From NCBI GenBank assembly GCA_000310025.1, contig FN649734.1:1442466-1502023 (forward strand): a DNA stretch of 59,558 bases, read 5' to 3'. Of this stretch, positions 17,578-29,100 are shown one piece after another. The DNA comes from Ectocarpus siliculosus (taxonomy: Eukaryota; Sar; Phaeophyceae; Ectocarpales; Ectocarpaceae). The position numbers and the translations under genes were made by a program. The notes beneath the pieces were generated by a model that was given only the letters and a program-made list of their open reading frames with translations, did no database searches and was not told where the DNA came from. Position 1 is the stretch's first letter. The number at the start of each line of letters is the position of its first letter.

Positions 17578-17887
17578 TGTTATGAGTATTTGGAGGTAGA
17601 CATGTGATCGTGGTTGATCATGGTTATTTGGCGCCGTCGGATGCTAAGACGTGACGTCATGCTAGATCAGGGCTTTATGCCGAGACATGTGCCCTTCTGT
17701 TCAGTGTGTGCGTACAGGCGATCTATGATCGCGTGTGCGTGGGATATTGTGAGTTGGCTTGGAAAGCGTTAATCAAGAGAAAGAGAACAACGGAAAGCAA
17801 CAACAACCTGCTACTGTGGTCGGACAAGAGAGTTCCACACAGCTCAAAGGTGATTGATTCTGAAGGAAGGGGTCAAATACCATTACA
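17578..17887 (+). repeat. 3' LTR
   Basis: 310 bases, TGTTATGA to ACCATTACA, equal to the 5' LTR except for one extra A at 17585. It is followed directly by the GTGT target duplication. Confidence 0.93.
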
Positions 17888-19979
17888 GTGTCTACAATGT
17901 TGACGACACCGCACAAAATGGTTCAAAACCACATCGTCTGTGTCCCTGCAGCTCTCAGCTGTCGCGTAAAGCTCTCGTTCGTCCCATAGTAACCGGTGGT
18001 TGCCGACGTATGGCCCAAAATCATGTCACAGCACCGCCGTCGGCGGAATCGTAAGAAAGCTCTTGTATGACACCGTCAACAACTTTCCGAAAACACCTCC
18101 AATATGCACGAAACAAATTGAGCTGTGTTCCCGCGGCCCCCGGCTGTTTTGGACAAGCCACCTTCTGACCAAAACTAAAAACGTGGTTCCCCTGATACAC
18201 CCAAGAATGAATGTGGTCGTAGCATCACCACGGCGATGTCGTAAACCCGTCTTTACGACACCGCGCGGAACTTTCCTAAAACACCTCCAACCTGCACAAT
18301 CCCAATTTTGCTGTGTTTCCAAGGGCTCCAGCTGTCTCGCAAGTCATCATTCGGCCGAAAGCAACACGTGGTTGCCGCCGTACATGTAGGCCTTCATGTT
18401 GCCTTTCTCAAGACGACCGAAAGAGGGCGCAAGGTAGATCGGCTACTACATAATCCACAGAGAAGACTATCTCCGTCACTGCATACCCACGAATGGGAAG
18501 CCTGGCCAAGTTGGCAAGCATTTTCGTTGGCACTTACGATTTGGCCAGCGCACTGCACCCAGAGGTCCATAGGCATTGCGGAACGGCCCCGCCTACCAAG
18601 ACGTAAGCAAAGGCCTCGGTGGTGGAAGGAGTGGGGGGCGCAAGCGAGTGTACCCCTTGTTTCGTGCATCGGAGGTTTACTCGTCGAGGGAACCAATATG
18701 CATCTGAAACGAAACCCTGCGTTTTCAGTAGCACGACACTTGTCGTCGAAGTGGGAGTGAGAGGTGTGCGAAACATTATGTTACATCCTGAAGGAAAATG
18801 GCATGGGTCGTTGACAAAATAGAGCTCCACGGAAACACGGTCTTCACGATGTTCTTGCCCGTGACATTCACAGGCAGGGCTTTCGGCGTCCCAAGTTCAG
18901 GTGTGAAACCGAGTTCCGACTCGTTCGAAACATCCTGTTTGACTCTCGTAACCCTTCGTTAGAACTTCACTCTTTCATTCTTGACCAGGATATTCATATC
19001 GGTGTCTGTACCGGAAGTCCCGGTGTGAAACCGGGTCCTGACTCCGACACGCATATCTCGCTGGTTTGATCGAATCATAAGAGTACCACCGCAGAACGTC
19101 ATTGCCATATACATGTTTCACTATCAGCTTCGAGGAGGCTTCCTCGTTGAGGGAACCGACATGCACTGAATCAAAACTCCACCTTCTCAGAACTTCAGTA
19201 TCACGACACGGTTGAAGAAATGACTGTGGAAATTCTGCGAAATCAACACGACTATCCAAGGTAAAATGGTACCATGTGGTGAGAACTAGACCTCCATGGA
19301 AACAGGGGCAGATCACTGCGTCGGCATGCTCTGCCCGCCGCCCCGACAGCTCATTAGTGTCTGGAGCGAAAGGAGGGAGTGACCTCTTCACGCTTTTCAA
19401 TCTCAAGATATCCGATACGATAATTCGCGAGTCAGTTATTTGATCCAGATTTTGATCCATCGGGTCTGAACGGAATTTTACTGCTGCGGGTGTTTACCCC
19501 GCTGTTGTGCTCTCAGTGTCGCGTTGAAATCTACCCAGAAAGAACTGTGTGCTCTGCATGGGGCAATCGGCGTACAAATATGAACAAGAACCTCGTTACA
19601 CCTATGCACAAAATATGAACTTCCAGAATGAGAACATGGGCTCGGTTTGAGGCAACCAATAAGCGTCGAGCCTCACGCAATCGAAGCGGCCGTTATGCTG
19701 TTACATTAATCCTTCATCGTTTTCACTGCTCTTGCTGCTATTTCTTCTGTTGTTGCGGGCGGGCCTCCCGGCAGTTGCCGTGCTGAAGAAGAGAAGCCGA
19801 GTCGAAATTGATGCTCTCTGTGGTGCCTGTGTAGGGCACCAACGGCGCTAACCAGCTGACCAAATGAACATGTCAGTCCCAATATTCTTACTCGTTCTGG
19901 TGGTCAGGCCGCACCTTGCAGAGCAAGTTCAGGTTTACACCGTCGGTGACAGAAGGGACCGCGCCCCCTGGAACATTTT

Positions 19980-20110
19980 TCACAGCAAGAGTGGCGATGC
20001 TGAAAATGGCGGCGGCATTGAAATCGGCTCGTTGAGAGCGTTCTGGAAACGTGCTCTAATTGATTCCATCATTCTCGCCGTGGAAAAATCGAGCTTGGAA
20101 ACCGGCTCAG
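19980..20110 (+). repeat. dispersed repeat, also present inverted at 29925-30015
   Basis: The segment encoding GDAENGGGIEIGSLRAFWKR resembles, on the opposite strand, the segment near 29930-30000 encoding GAENGGVEAVSSRAFRKR, at roughly 75 percent by eye. The second copy is in an intron of the CorA-like gene, so this is a mobile or old repeat and not a unique gene. Confidence 0.5.
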
Positions 20111-22119
20111 GAGAGGTGATAGTTTTTGTGACGAACAGTAGAAACGCAACAACAGTCTTAAGAGGAACGCCATACATAATTTGTTGTGTGTGGTCCAGAT
20201 CAGATGGAATGAAAAAAATACACACATCGTCTTTGCATCGCTTAGGAGGACCCAGCACAACTATCCACCGGTGAGTTCTTTATCCCTGACCATGCTCTCC
20301 ATCTGTCCTCGGCCTCAAAAAATTATCAAATAGTTCGCACACTCTCCCCAACTCTCAACAATCTCCCAGATGCAGCATCGTTATTCTCTGGAAACAAAAA
20401 TGAAAGACTTGCCGTATTTCCCGCATTGCAGACCGGATGAGATAGGGAACAGTGCGCGGACGCGGATTTACGCAATGAGCCCGCGATCGGGGGAATTAAG
20501 AGCTACATAGCGGCGGGGCAGCCGCTCTGATAATCGAGCTGGTGTCGTGTCCTCAGTTATCCGTCCCCATACAGCTGTCCTCGTAGGTTAGTGAAGTACG
20601 ACAGAGCGTTCCATTTTTATTTATTTTTCGTTATTTGTTTTGATGTTCCCTGCTTTACTTGTCCAACCTCGAAATTATATTCATTACGTCCGAGCAACTC
20701 GCATCATACCCCATACCCTACACAGACGTCCTCCCAATCAAAAGGGAACAAGGCTTCAGGTGAGCCCGGGGCTACCCCCAGGCTGTTATGAAAAGTACGG
20801 AAGAGCGTTGACTGCGTCCGTTGACGTTATCGCTCAGCCTGGGCGACAACCCTCACTTTACATTCATTGCACATCGGAGGAGGGCCATGGGTATTGAACC
20901 GGGGTGGGGGTCCGTTTCCTAGCCGGTCGTTCAGAGAGAAACTGGTCGTCGGATGTATTCAATCTGCCTGCCCAGAAGAATGTCTTAAGAGGACTCGCAA
21001 CGAGTGTCGCGAAAGCTGACGAATGGGAGTGGGCTACAAGCCAGACAGTCGGGGGAAGGCGGTATTGGGCACGAAATCTTGACTTCGCGAGGGCAGCAGT
21101 CTGGAGAAGACCCCAGTTTGGGCGTTGTTGAATAGTGGAGCACGATTGGGGGACGGACTTGGTCATTCCACACCCCTGGGTGCCGCAAGTAGTAGTCTGA
21201 TTTCTAGTCGAATTTCCCCCGCTGGGTAAAGCTGACTTGTGAGTAGGGATACAAGTTTGAGGGGGAATGTTGGATAGCTTGGTGCGCCCGGCGCAGTTGT
21301 AGAAGGCAATAATAAAAGAACTGCGTGGAGAGTTCACCGGCAACGATAAAATAGGGGAAAATACCCGCGGGCGTAGTAGCCCGCATCTGCGATGTTCTGG
21401 AGCGTGGAAACTCTGATGTGATGGCCCTTGTGGTGTGATGGCTTGGTGATGGCGTGATAGCCTGGAGACGTGGCAGCCTGGCAGCGTGATAGCTGGTGGA
21501 TATGTAGTATGGACACGGGCGTGATAGCCCAGGGCGTGATAACCGGGAAAAAACGAAGATGAATTATCCAAGAGCACGTGGCCAACACCGTTGCAGACAC
21601 GCATACCCAGAAAACAACTATACGTGGCAAAGATGGTACCACCATTCCCCCAATTTATCACAACTGCAGAACCCCAAACTTCCCCATTCCATCTTCTCGG
21701 AACGTTCCTCGGTTGCAATAATCTGCCAATGCTGTGAGTACATCCAACAGGGAATCAAGCGTGAAGCTTTGTGTTCCAATCAATAACGCTGGCTCCTCCT
21801 TCCTTCTCTATCTCAGCATCGTCGATCTACATAGAAGATGGTTACGCAGTTGGAAACACACGACGAAAACTACATATATCGCTTGCGTTCGAGCGCTAGG
21901 AACAGGCAACAAACCTGGTGCCTGATTCCCCCTCACCAATCTGAATCTCTCTCTCTCTCTCTCTCTCTGCTCACAAGTTACCTTACCCAGTTTTCTTCAG
22001 CAGCCTCTTTCGAGGCACAGACACAGGATTGTTGCCATGGGCCGACCCACGAAAGACTGGTGCGACTAGACGGCAAAGAACACCGAAAGAACCCAATGCT
22101 ACTCGCAAATTCTTGCAGC

Positions 22120-23010
22120 AGGAAATGCCCTCTACTGCTGTAAAACATGTACATGTACCCGTTTCGGGGAAGTCGGGAAGTCAACATGCGACGACGGAAG
22201 GAACATGCGTCGGCTGGACCAGAACGCACCCTACAATCATTCGTCATATCTCGTTAACACTCGTCAACACGACATTCGCAGCATCTAAAAGATAACTCCC
22301 GACGCCGCCCGCACCAACAAATTTCCTATTCAACGCTACAACAACCACACATTCGTGTCTTCGGCACGCAAGATGGTGTTTGCACAGAGGTCCCAAAACT
22401 CGTTACCAGCAAAACAATCACCTCGACTACATATCTACATCGCAGCCCAGCCAACGCCGACGTAACGGTCTACACAGCACAACGTCAACTATCATACAAC
22501 AAGGCTCCTACCCTAAAGACATTTCTACCTGTCATGCTTGAAACAAGCCTCTCAAAATTCCATCGCCTTCTTCTGCGCACGTCCCTTTGTGTTTGAGGAC
22601 GGCTTCGTCGAACCTTGGCTACTGCTGTAAGGGCTTCACACAATACCCCCCGTTGAGTCTCGTTTATGGGCTTAACGGAGCCCCCTCTTGAGGCCGGCCT
22701 CAGACAGCTTCGGTCAGTCTCAGACGGCTACTTGTACGTACTCCCCTGCTGTCTACATGTACCCTATTTGGGGCAGTCGACTTGTGACATCGGAAGACAT
22801 TCGCGTCGGTTGGGCCGACACGGACATGTATGAGATGGCACTAAAACCAGCGACCAGTACGGATACGTTACGGCACTAAGGAGAGGACGTTTTAAAAGGT
22901 GTGGAAGACACCAGCGACAACAACAACGACACCTCCCGTTTACGGGCTTCACCACGCCCCTCTTGAAGCCAAGCCTCAGACGGCACCATGACAGCCCCCG
23001 TTCTCAGTAG
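22120..23010 (+). repeat. imperfect direct repeats
   Basis: A block with CTGCTGT, ACATGTACCC, a GGGGCAGTCG-like stretch and GCGTCGGYTGG occurs at about 22131-22215 and again at about 22748-22820. A second block (GTTTATGGGCTTAACGGAGC / GTTTACGGGCTTCACCACGC, then CCTCTTGAxGCC and GCCTCAGAC) occurs near 22663 and 22938. They are diverged and without coding function that I can see. Confidence 0.45.
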
Positions 23011-23107
23011 TCCGTATTACGGCATCCCACTGTGTCCCTCTTGAGACCAGTCTACTGAGGGAAATCCGTTTTGTATTGCATGAATATTTTCCATAACGAA
23101 AAGGTCT

Positions 23108-26100
23108 TCACAACCATTTGTGCCTCTTGTACACGGTGTAGCTGGAGAACGCCAACAAGGCGACGAGCACCCAGAACGAAGCGTAGGAGTACCTGTGCGA
23201 AGAGGATAGCAACGTTTTCCAGACAGGAGGCGTTGCAGTCGACGATACAGCGCGAAAAATTCGCGCGGGGGTCTTACGGGTGTAGGGCTAAAGAAAAACG
23301 ATATGAGATTGTAGGCCAGAGGGATTTGCTTCCAGGATATGCGCACCAATGAATAACTATTGTACATGGCAGTTTTTTGTTGTTCAACACCAGTGCCCCC
23401 AAAAATCGATTTTTCAAGTTTCAACATGACACGATGGTGTATGCATATCACACCCCCATTGTATTGACAACTTTGACCGCCCAAAATCAAAGACATCACC
23501 CTAGTCTTTTTTCTCAGTGCGGTGAGGCACTTCACAGCTACGACAAAAATGTTGTCAAAAAGGTGAGTATTCGACATGAAACAAGAAAACAAAACCAAAG
23601 GAAAATAGAAGCGGCTGTACCTGGTTCTCCGGAGAGGTAAGATATGCGGACCACTCATGGGCTGATGAGCCTTTTCCACGGAAAAGTTCCTCTCTTCCTG
23701 TCTCGATAGTGTGAGTTGAACTTCGATATTTGACACAACTGATCTAACGAACAAAACACAAGGGGACAGAATCGTATGCCCCACCGTAGTGAAAAAACAT
23801 GAATTGGCCCAGTCCTGTACGGTGAAGATAAAACACCCAGCACAACAACGACTCCCCGCAACAACCCTCGCCGTGCATGCAAGACGTACCTCCAGTTCAG
23901 TTCCGGCATAAACTTGAAGTTCATGCTGCAATCCCCGCAGAGCCGGCAAAGACAAGACGTCGGGGTGCGAAGGGCGTGGGGAGAGAGGGTGGTCGAAAAC
24001 ATCTTGCGCACAATCCTTTAGCGGGGTGTCACGACAACGCAAGACGCCCATCCAGCGCAAACACGCTGAAGCAATGAACTGCCGAAAAGATTGAAACCCG
24101 CCCTTAAAACGAACTGCAAGTATTCAACGACCGACAAAGACTGCCTGAGTGTGTTGCGCACCCCACTTAAGGGTTTCGCTGACGAAGAAAATGATGCGAT
24201 GCGGACCCGGTTACACATCCGAATGTGCAACCGGAGTGTGTCACGTCAAACCACACACACAAGGGGAAGGCTAGCAACCAGCTCTTTGAAACGAATTTCG
24301 ACTTTTGCTCTACTATCGTTGCTGTAGTTATTGTGTTCTTCTCACCCAAACACGCCAGTGAGGAACTGCGCAGGCATGAAGGCCGAGGTCACCATCGTCA
24401 GAATGTACACCACTTGCTGAGAAGTTGTTATATCGCCGCGCGGGGGTTGGGGGGGGGGGGGTGGGGGGGTGGAACGGATAGCGGGCGGCTGGCCTACGGC
24501 AGGGGGTGTGGGGAGAAATAAGAATCTGCGAAACCCTTGGGTGAAGGCATGCCAGAAAAGGGAAGGGTGACCACTGCGATGGGCAAACATACCGCAACGA
24601 AAGGAGAACAAAGACAGAGCAACGGCAACGACAGTAACAACCACCACGCTGACCACGGCGACATGCACCAACGGAGCAACACACGACAAGAACGAGAACG
24701 AGAACGAAAATGAGAACAACAATAACCAACAACCACAGGCAATAACGACGACGACAACAGGCGCTGCAATGAAACAACACGAAATTAACACCCTCGCCGT
24801 CCCACGTCCAACTCACGTTCATCCTATGCTGCTGCTCGTTGACCCAGTCCTTGTTAAGACTCCGGCTCCAAGTCGACATCCTCAAAGCCTGCTCCTCTAG
24901 CATCAATAGATGGTCCCTGTTTTTCGCGGGGCGCAACACGCGAAATCAGTTACAAGACTTCGCGCCTGCAACCGTAGACTAGAGGATCGGCCGTATGTCG
25001 CTGGAATCGGTAACGTCATCTCGCGTATCTAGGACGTCGATTCGGATGCCTCCCCTCCCTGTAATGCCTACACAAGGTGTTGAATGCAACTTCTTCTGAC
25101 TGCTGCCTGCGTGTGTGTATGTCCCCAACCCTCATCCTCGCCCCTTCTTGGGCGCTCAATTCCTAGGGTAGGTTTACTCTTCGGTGTCTCTGCCGGCATG
25201 AATCAAACGACTATCAGCAACGCCAGCATAATTATGCATCTTCCCCGCCACTAATAGTGTGACAATTACCTCAAGTCCTCCAGGTGTCTCTTGAGGTCGG
25301 CGTCGTTCCCGGGTAGATCCTAGAAGAAGGAGAAGAAGAAGAAGAAGAAGAAGAAGAAGAAGCATGGTATGGCAGGCGCAATGTTGAGCGGAAAGGAGGA
25401 GACAAAACCAAAACATGAAATGAGCGGTATCAGCCGGGGGATACGCATATACCACCGGACCTCAAAGGCAAAGCATGAGTTGAGCCAGAAAACCACGAAA
25501 AAAAAAAAGCCATGTTGGTAGAGAACGAAATGCACACAGCACATACACTGCTTCGTACAACAAAACCTTACCGTAATGAGTTGGGCGGCCACAACTTTCA
25601 TGGGGCGGAGGTAGAACGTGATCATGTGCATGTCCCTCGAGATCTGCTGGATCGCTCGCACGATGTCTAGGGAAGGACCGGCGTCCTCGGAGTGGAGCTG
25701 CTCCTGCAGTTGTACGAGCTATTGCCCCCCCCCACACACAATCGAAACGATGATGGCAAAGCGGAGAACGTTTTTGGAGCGAACGGCCGGACGAGAGGGG
25801 AAAGGAAAAAAACAAACAGAAAACTGGGTGTGTGGCCCTGGCAAAGAAGCAAATGGTATTTGTCGTGCTTCTGTGGTATTGCCATGTTGTAATCGTCATT
25901 GCCGTACACAGCAAAATTGATTAAGCACAAATATAGGATAAAGTATTGAATCCGTGCTTTGGGGTTAGGGTAAGGGTTATAGGCATAGGGTCTGCGTGCC
26001 CCCTCCCTATTTAATTTCTAGATACTCTTAAAATCCCTCGAAGGCGGTCCTTGTCTTAACACTAAACACCGTTCCCATCTTTTCTCAACACCAGCATCCG

Positions 26101-29100
26101 CACCGGTCCAACGGGCACAAAGCCTTTCGTGGTTGGCCACATGCTGACTACCTCCCAGAAAGGACCCAGTCCTGACGAAATACATCACACGTATGTAGGA
26201 GAAACAAGCGTTCCTTGTCTTTTCGAGGCAAAACAGTTGTGCTTGAAAGGCATGGAGCTTGCAACCTTTGCGTGTGGTCTCACCCAGGCCTGGAACTGCT
26301 GCATGATGGGGAAAACATCGTCCACGATGCTGTCCATGAGGCTGTACACCTGCGGGTGGGCGGTCCGTTCGTTTCAAGTGCGGCGCAATACCGAGTCACA
26401 TGTGTGTGTGTGGCTACTTTTTCTCGTGCTTAGCGTCAAAACACAATAACTGCTTCGTCATGACGATATCGTGGCGATAGAAAATGCCAAGTTCGCCCGG
26501 AACGGTAAGTGAGGCCTCGCCAAGGATGGATAGACGATAATCGGGCATGGTGTTTAGAGAGATACCATACCTTTAAACAAAAAAGGTAGGGCGGTGGCGT
26601 GTGCGACGTAGTAGCGGGGCGTAAAAACTGACGAAAATGCTCGATTTCGACATGTACGGGGGGCACACTGAGGAACGATGACCTTCTTGATGTGAGAAAT
26701 ACGACACCGAGGGACAATAGCTGCGAAGCCAAACCGAACTTCGCTCTTCTCACGCGCCCATTGCAGCGTCACGCGTGTTGGTGAGGTGACGGAGCTTGGA
26801 CCACCACCACAGCAGTGGCGCGAGTTAAGCAATGGCATCGTGAGTACCAGAAACCCGCTAGGCAGACCTCCGGATACGCACGGGCATCTCGTTCTCTCTC
26901 TCCACCCCCCCCCCGCCCCCCCTTTTTCTTTCCGCTTACCAGGTATCTGGCGTTGTTCAGGCGGAGCTTGCTACCCGCGTAGTAGATGCGGTTCGAGATC
27001 TGGTCGCTGACTTTTGAACGGGTAGGCTCGATGAAGAGCACTGTGTGGTCTCCCACGAGGAAGACGGACACCTGGCGACGGCGGAACATGGGACGAAATA
27101 TGGGACGGGAAATAAACGGGATGGTGTGAAGAATGAAACACGGAGGGAAAGACAGAAGAACTGCTGTTGGATGAGGTCCGATGCTGCAAGTTGGACGAGG
27201 TGAAATGTTGAGGGCAATACTGGATAGGGCGGCGGGATGATAAGACGAGAAGATTTGAACAATGAAACACGAAAAAATGCGGACATTGAAATATAAAGAT
27301 GTTGGATGAAGGCGTTATGAAGAATTTTGGACGATTGTGGGGCGGACCACGGAACAGGAAATGGGGATGCCGGACTGTATTCCACAGATTGGAGGCCCCT
27401 GCCGTGTGCAACATGTGCAGCGTGCAACATCACTCCTGCGGCCGAAACTCCATGAACCAATAAAATCGCGCTCTGGTAGGTGACGAAACTGGACAAACAA
27501 AGACGATAACAACTCAAATAAGACGAGCGAAACAAGCCGACTTATCAAGATTGGGCAGGCTGGTGAGGAAGAGGGAGTGGGCTCGCCGCAACAAAAAGGA
27601 ATATCCAGTTGTGTGGCCTCCAAACCACGGGCCATCAACGAGAGGGAACACCTAAGCAGTACGCACCTCTTTAGCGAACAGAAGCGGGTACGCTCCTGGA
27701 AAGAAACATGCGCATCTGCACGAAATACTACTTCCACGGAACCATCCCCGCCCGTTTCATACTTCAACCAATACTATAATACGTGAAAAAAATTCAAATA
27801 TACCATACCCTAACCTGTACGACCAATATCGGTATTGTTTTACCACACCAAATCCAACAAATCAAACCCCGCCCCCCCCCGTTCTCTCGTTTCTTTCCTT
27901 AATCCAGTGCCCCCCGTCTTGCTCAATCGCAAAGATGAGCGACCGCACCTGCTCCCTCTCGAAGTTGGAAGGCCTGCCCAGAGTAGGCTCTCGCAGAGAT
28001 ATTCTTCCAAGGACAACGTGCAGGATCTCTTCTGCAGGAGCGCCGGGATCGTCACCGTCGTCATTGGGGGTCAGGGTGGGTACATCGCCGCCGTCCCCCG
28101 ACCCGGCACCGATTTCGCCGCGCGCCGCGGAACCGGCCCCGGCGACATTCCCGCCGGTATCCGGGTCCGCACCGTGCGAAAGATTCGCAATCTTTACCGG
28201 CGAGACTCGTCCCGCTTCGGGCCTCGCTGGTGGGTGACGCGGCGGAGCTCCTTCCGATTGGTCAGCGGCCCCGGATAACATCGAGGTGGAGCTTGGGAGA
28301 AGTTCGTTTCTCATCGCCGCCGATGCCTCTAGCTCCGCCGCCGCCTCCGCCGCACTGTCTACCGTTTCCGTGGCTGTGGTGGTTGTTGTTGTTGTTGGTG
28401 GTGCTGTTGCCACTGCCGGCGACGTCGAGGCAGGCATCGGAACCTCCGTCGACCCTCCCATAGTCGTTGAAACCGTTGGTTCGTCGTTTGTACTACCTTT
28501 AGTGCCTTTCGCCGGTGCCTGAAACTTGTAGGTAGCGCTTGGAATTCTAGACGGTTTTACCGGGGTAGCTTGGAAGGCGTCGACCTTCAGCCTTTCCCTT
28601 GGGTTGAGGCAGTCCTCCACCTTGGAAACATGAAACAGGACAGGGGTGGCACTAAGAGCGGGGACGCACGGCGCCAGAAGAAAACAAACAGTAGAAATAC
28701 AAACGCGCAGGACAAAACTGAAAAAAATAAAAACAACGACAACATCAACAACAAAATAACCAACCACTACAACAGAGACACCATGACATCCACCACCGCT
28801 ACCACCACCACCACCACCAACAACAACAACAAGATCAACACCCCAGGAAAAAATGAACAACGTTCCACAGCTTACCTGAAGCGGGTGAATGCCGAAGCGG
28901 TTCGCCATGTGTATTACCAACGACGGGTCCGAACCGGTGACGCAAACCCACCGCACATCGCCCTGTTCATTCGCACGCGTGTTGTGCGGCATGAAAAACA
29001 GAAGACGAAAATCGTGAACCTGTTTTTTCATTCTGCGCACGTTCCTCGTCCAACCGTGCGCACATGCACCTACAAGCAAATGTACTGCAGAGCTCCATCT

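Larger units (their letters stand above)
3549..17887 (+). mobile_element. Ty3/gypsy LTR retrotransposon (chromovirus type) carrying a NADAR domain
   Basis: The element is bounded by TG...CA LTRs at 3549-3857 and 17578-17887 and flanked by GTGT at 3545-3548 and 17888-17891, a 4-base target-site duplication. The order protease, RT, RNase H, integrase is that of Ty3/gypsy. A divergent chromodomain follows the integrase, as in chromoviruses. Unusual additions are an upstream Ser-rich ORF1, an SR/RG-rich Gag segment, a NADAR domain before the protease and a Tudor-like domain after the chromodomain. The LTRs appear identical except for one extra A at 17585, so insertion was probably recent, yet the coding region changes frame several times and contains two in-frame stops (TGA at 8665, TAG at 13422). 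A degraded relative lies at 43150-47261 and another fragment at 38165-38870. Confidence 0.93.
17888..23107. other. repeat-derived DNA without a recognised gene
   Basis: I find no recognisable coding region in these 5.2 kb. Imperfect repeats make up much of it: ACTTTCCxAAAACACCTCCAA-type blocks near 18080 and 18268; a block starting TCGTCGAGGGAACCAATATG (18676) that recurs diverged near 19145; and GTTTAYGGGCTT...GCCTCAGAC near 22665 and 22938. The frame 19864-20274 starts with a hydrophobic stretch but its middle belongs to a dispersed repeat also found near 29930. Confidence 0.5.

Noticed and set aside
19864-20274. 136-residue frame with a signal-peptide-like start
   Set aside because: Its middle belongs to a dispersed repeat also present in an intron near 29930, so I do not call it a gene.
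20864-21718. 284-residue minus-strand open frame
   Set aside because: Composition is atypical, it has no domain, and part of it is produced by GCGTGATAGC-like short repeats near 21380-21540.
26690-26840. Extra CorA exon between 26349 and 26940
   Set aside because: The flanking exons already join in phase 0 and give the expected CorA sequence (NARYL then VYSLMDSIVD), so no exon is needed.
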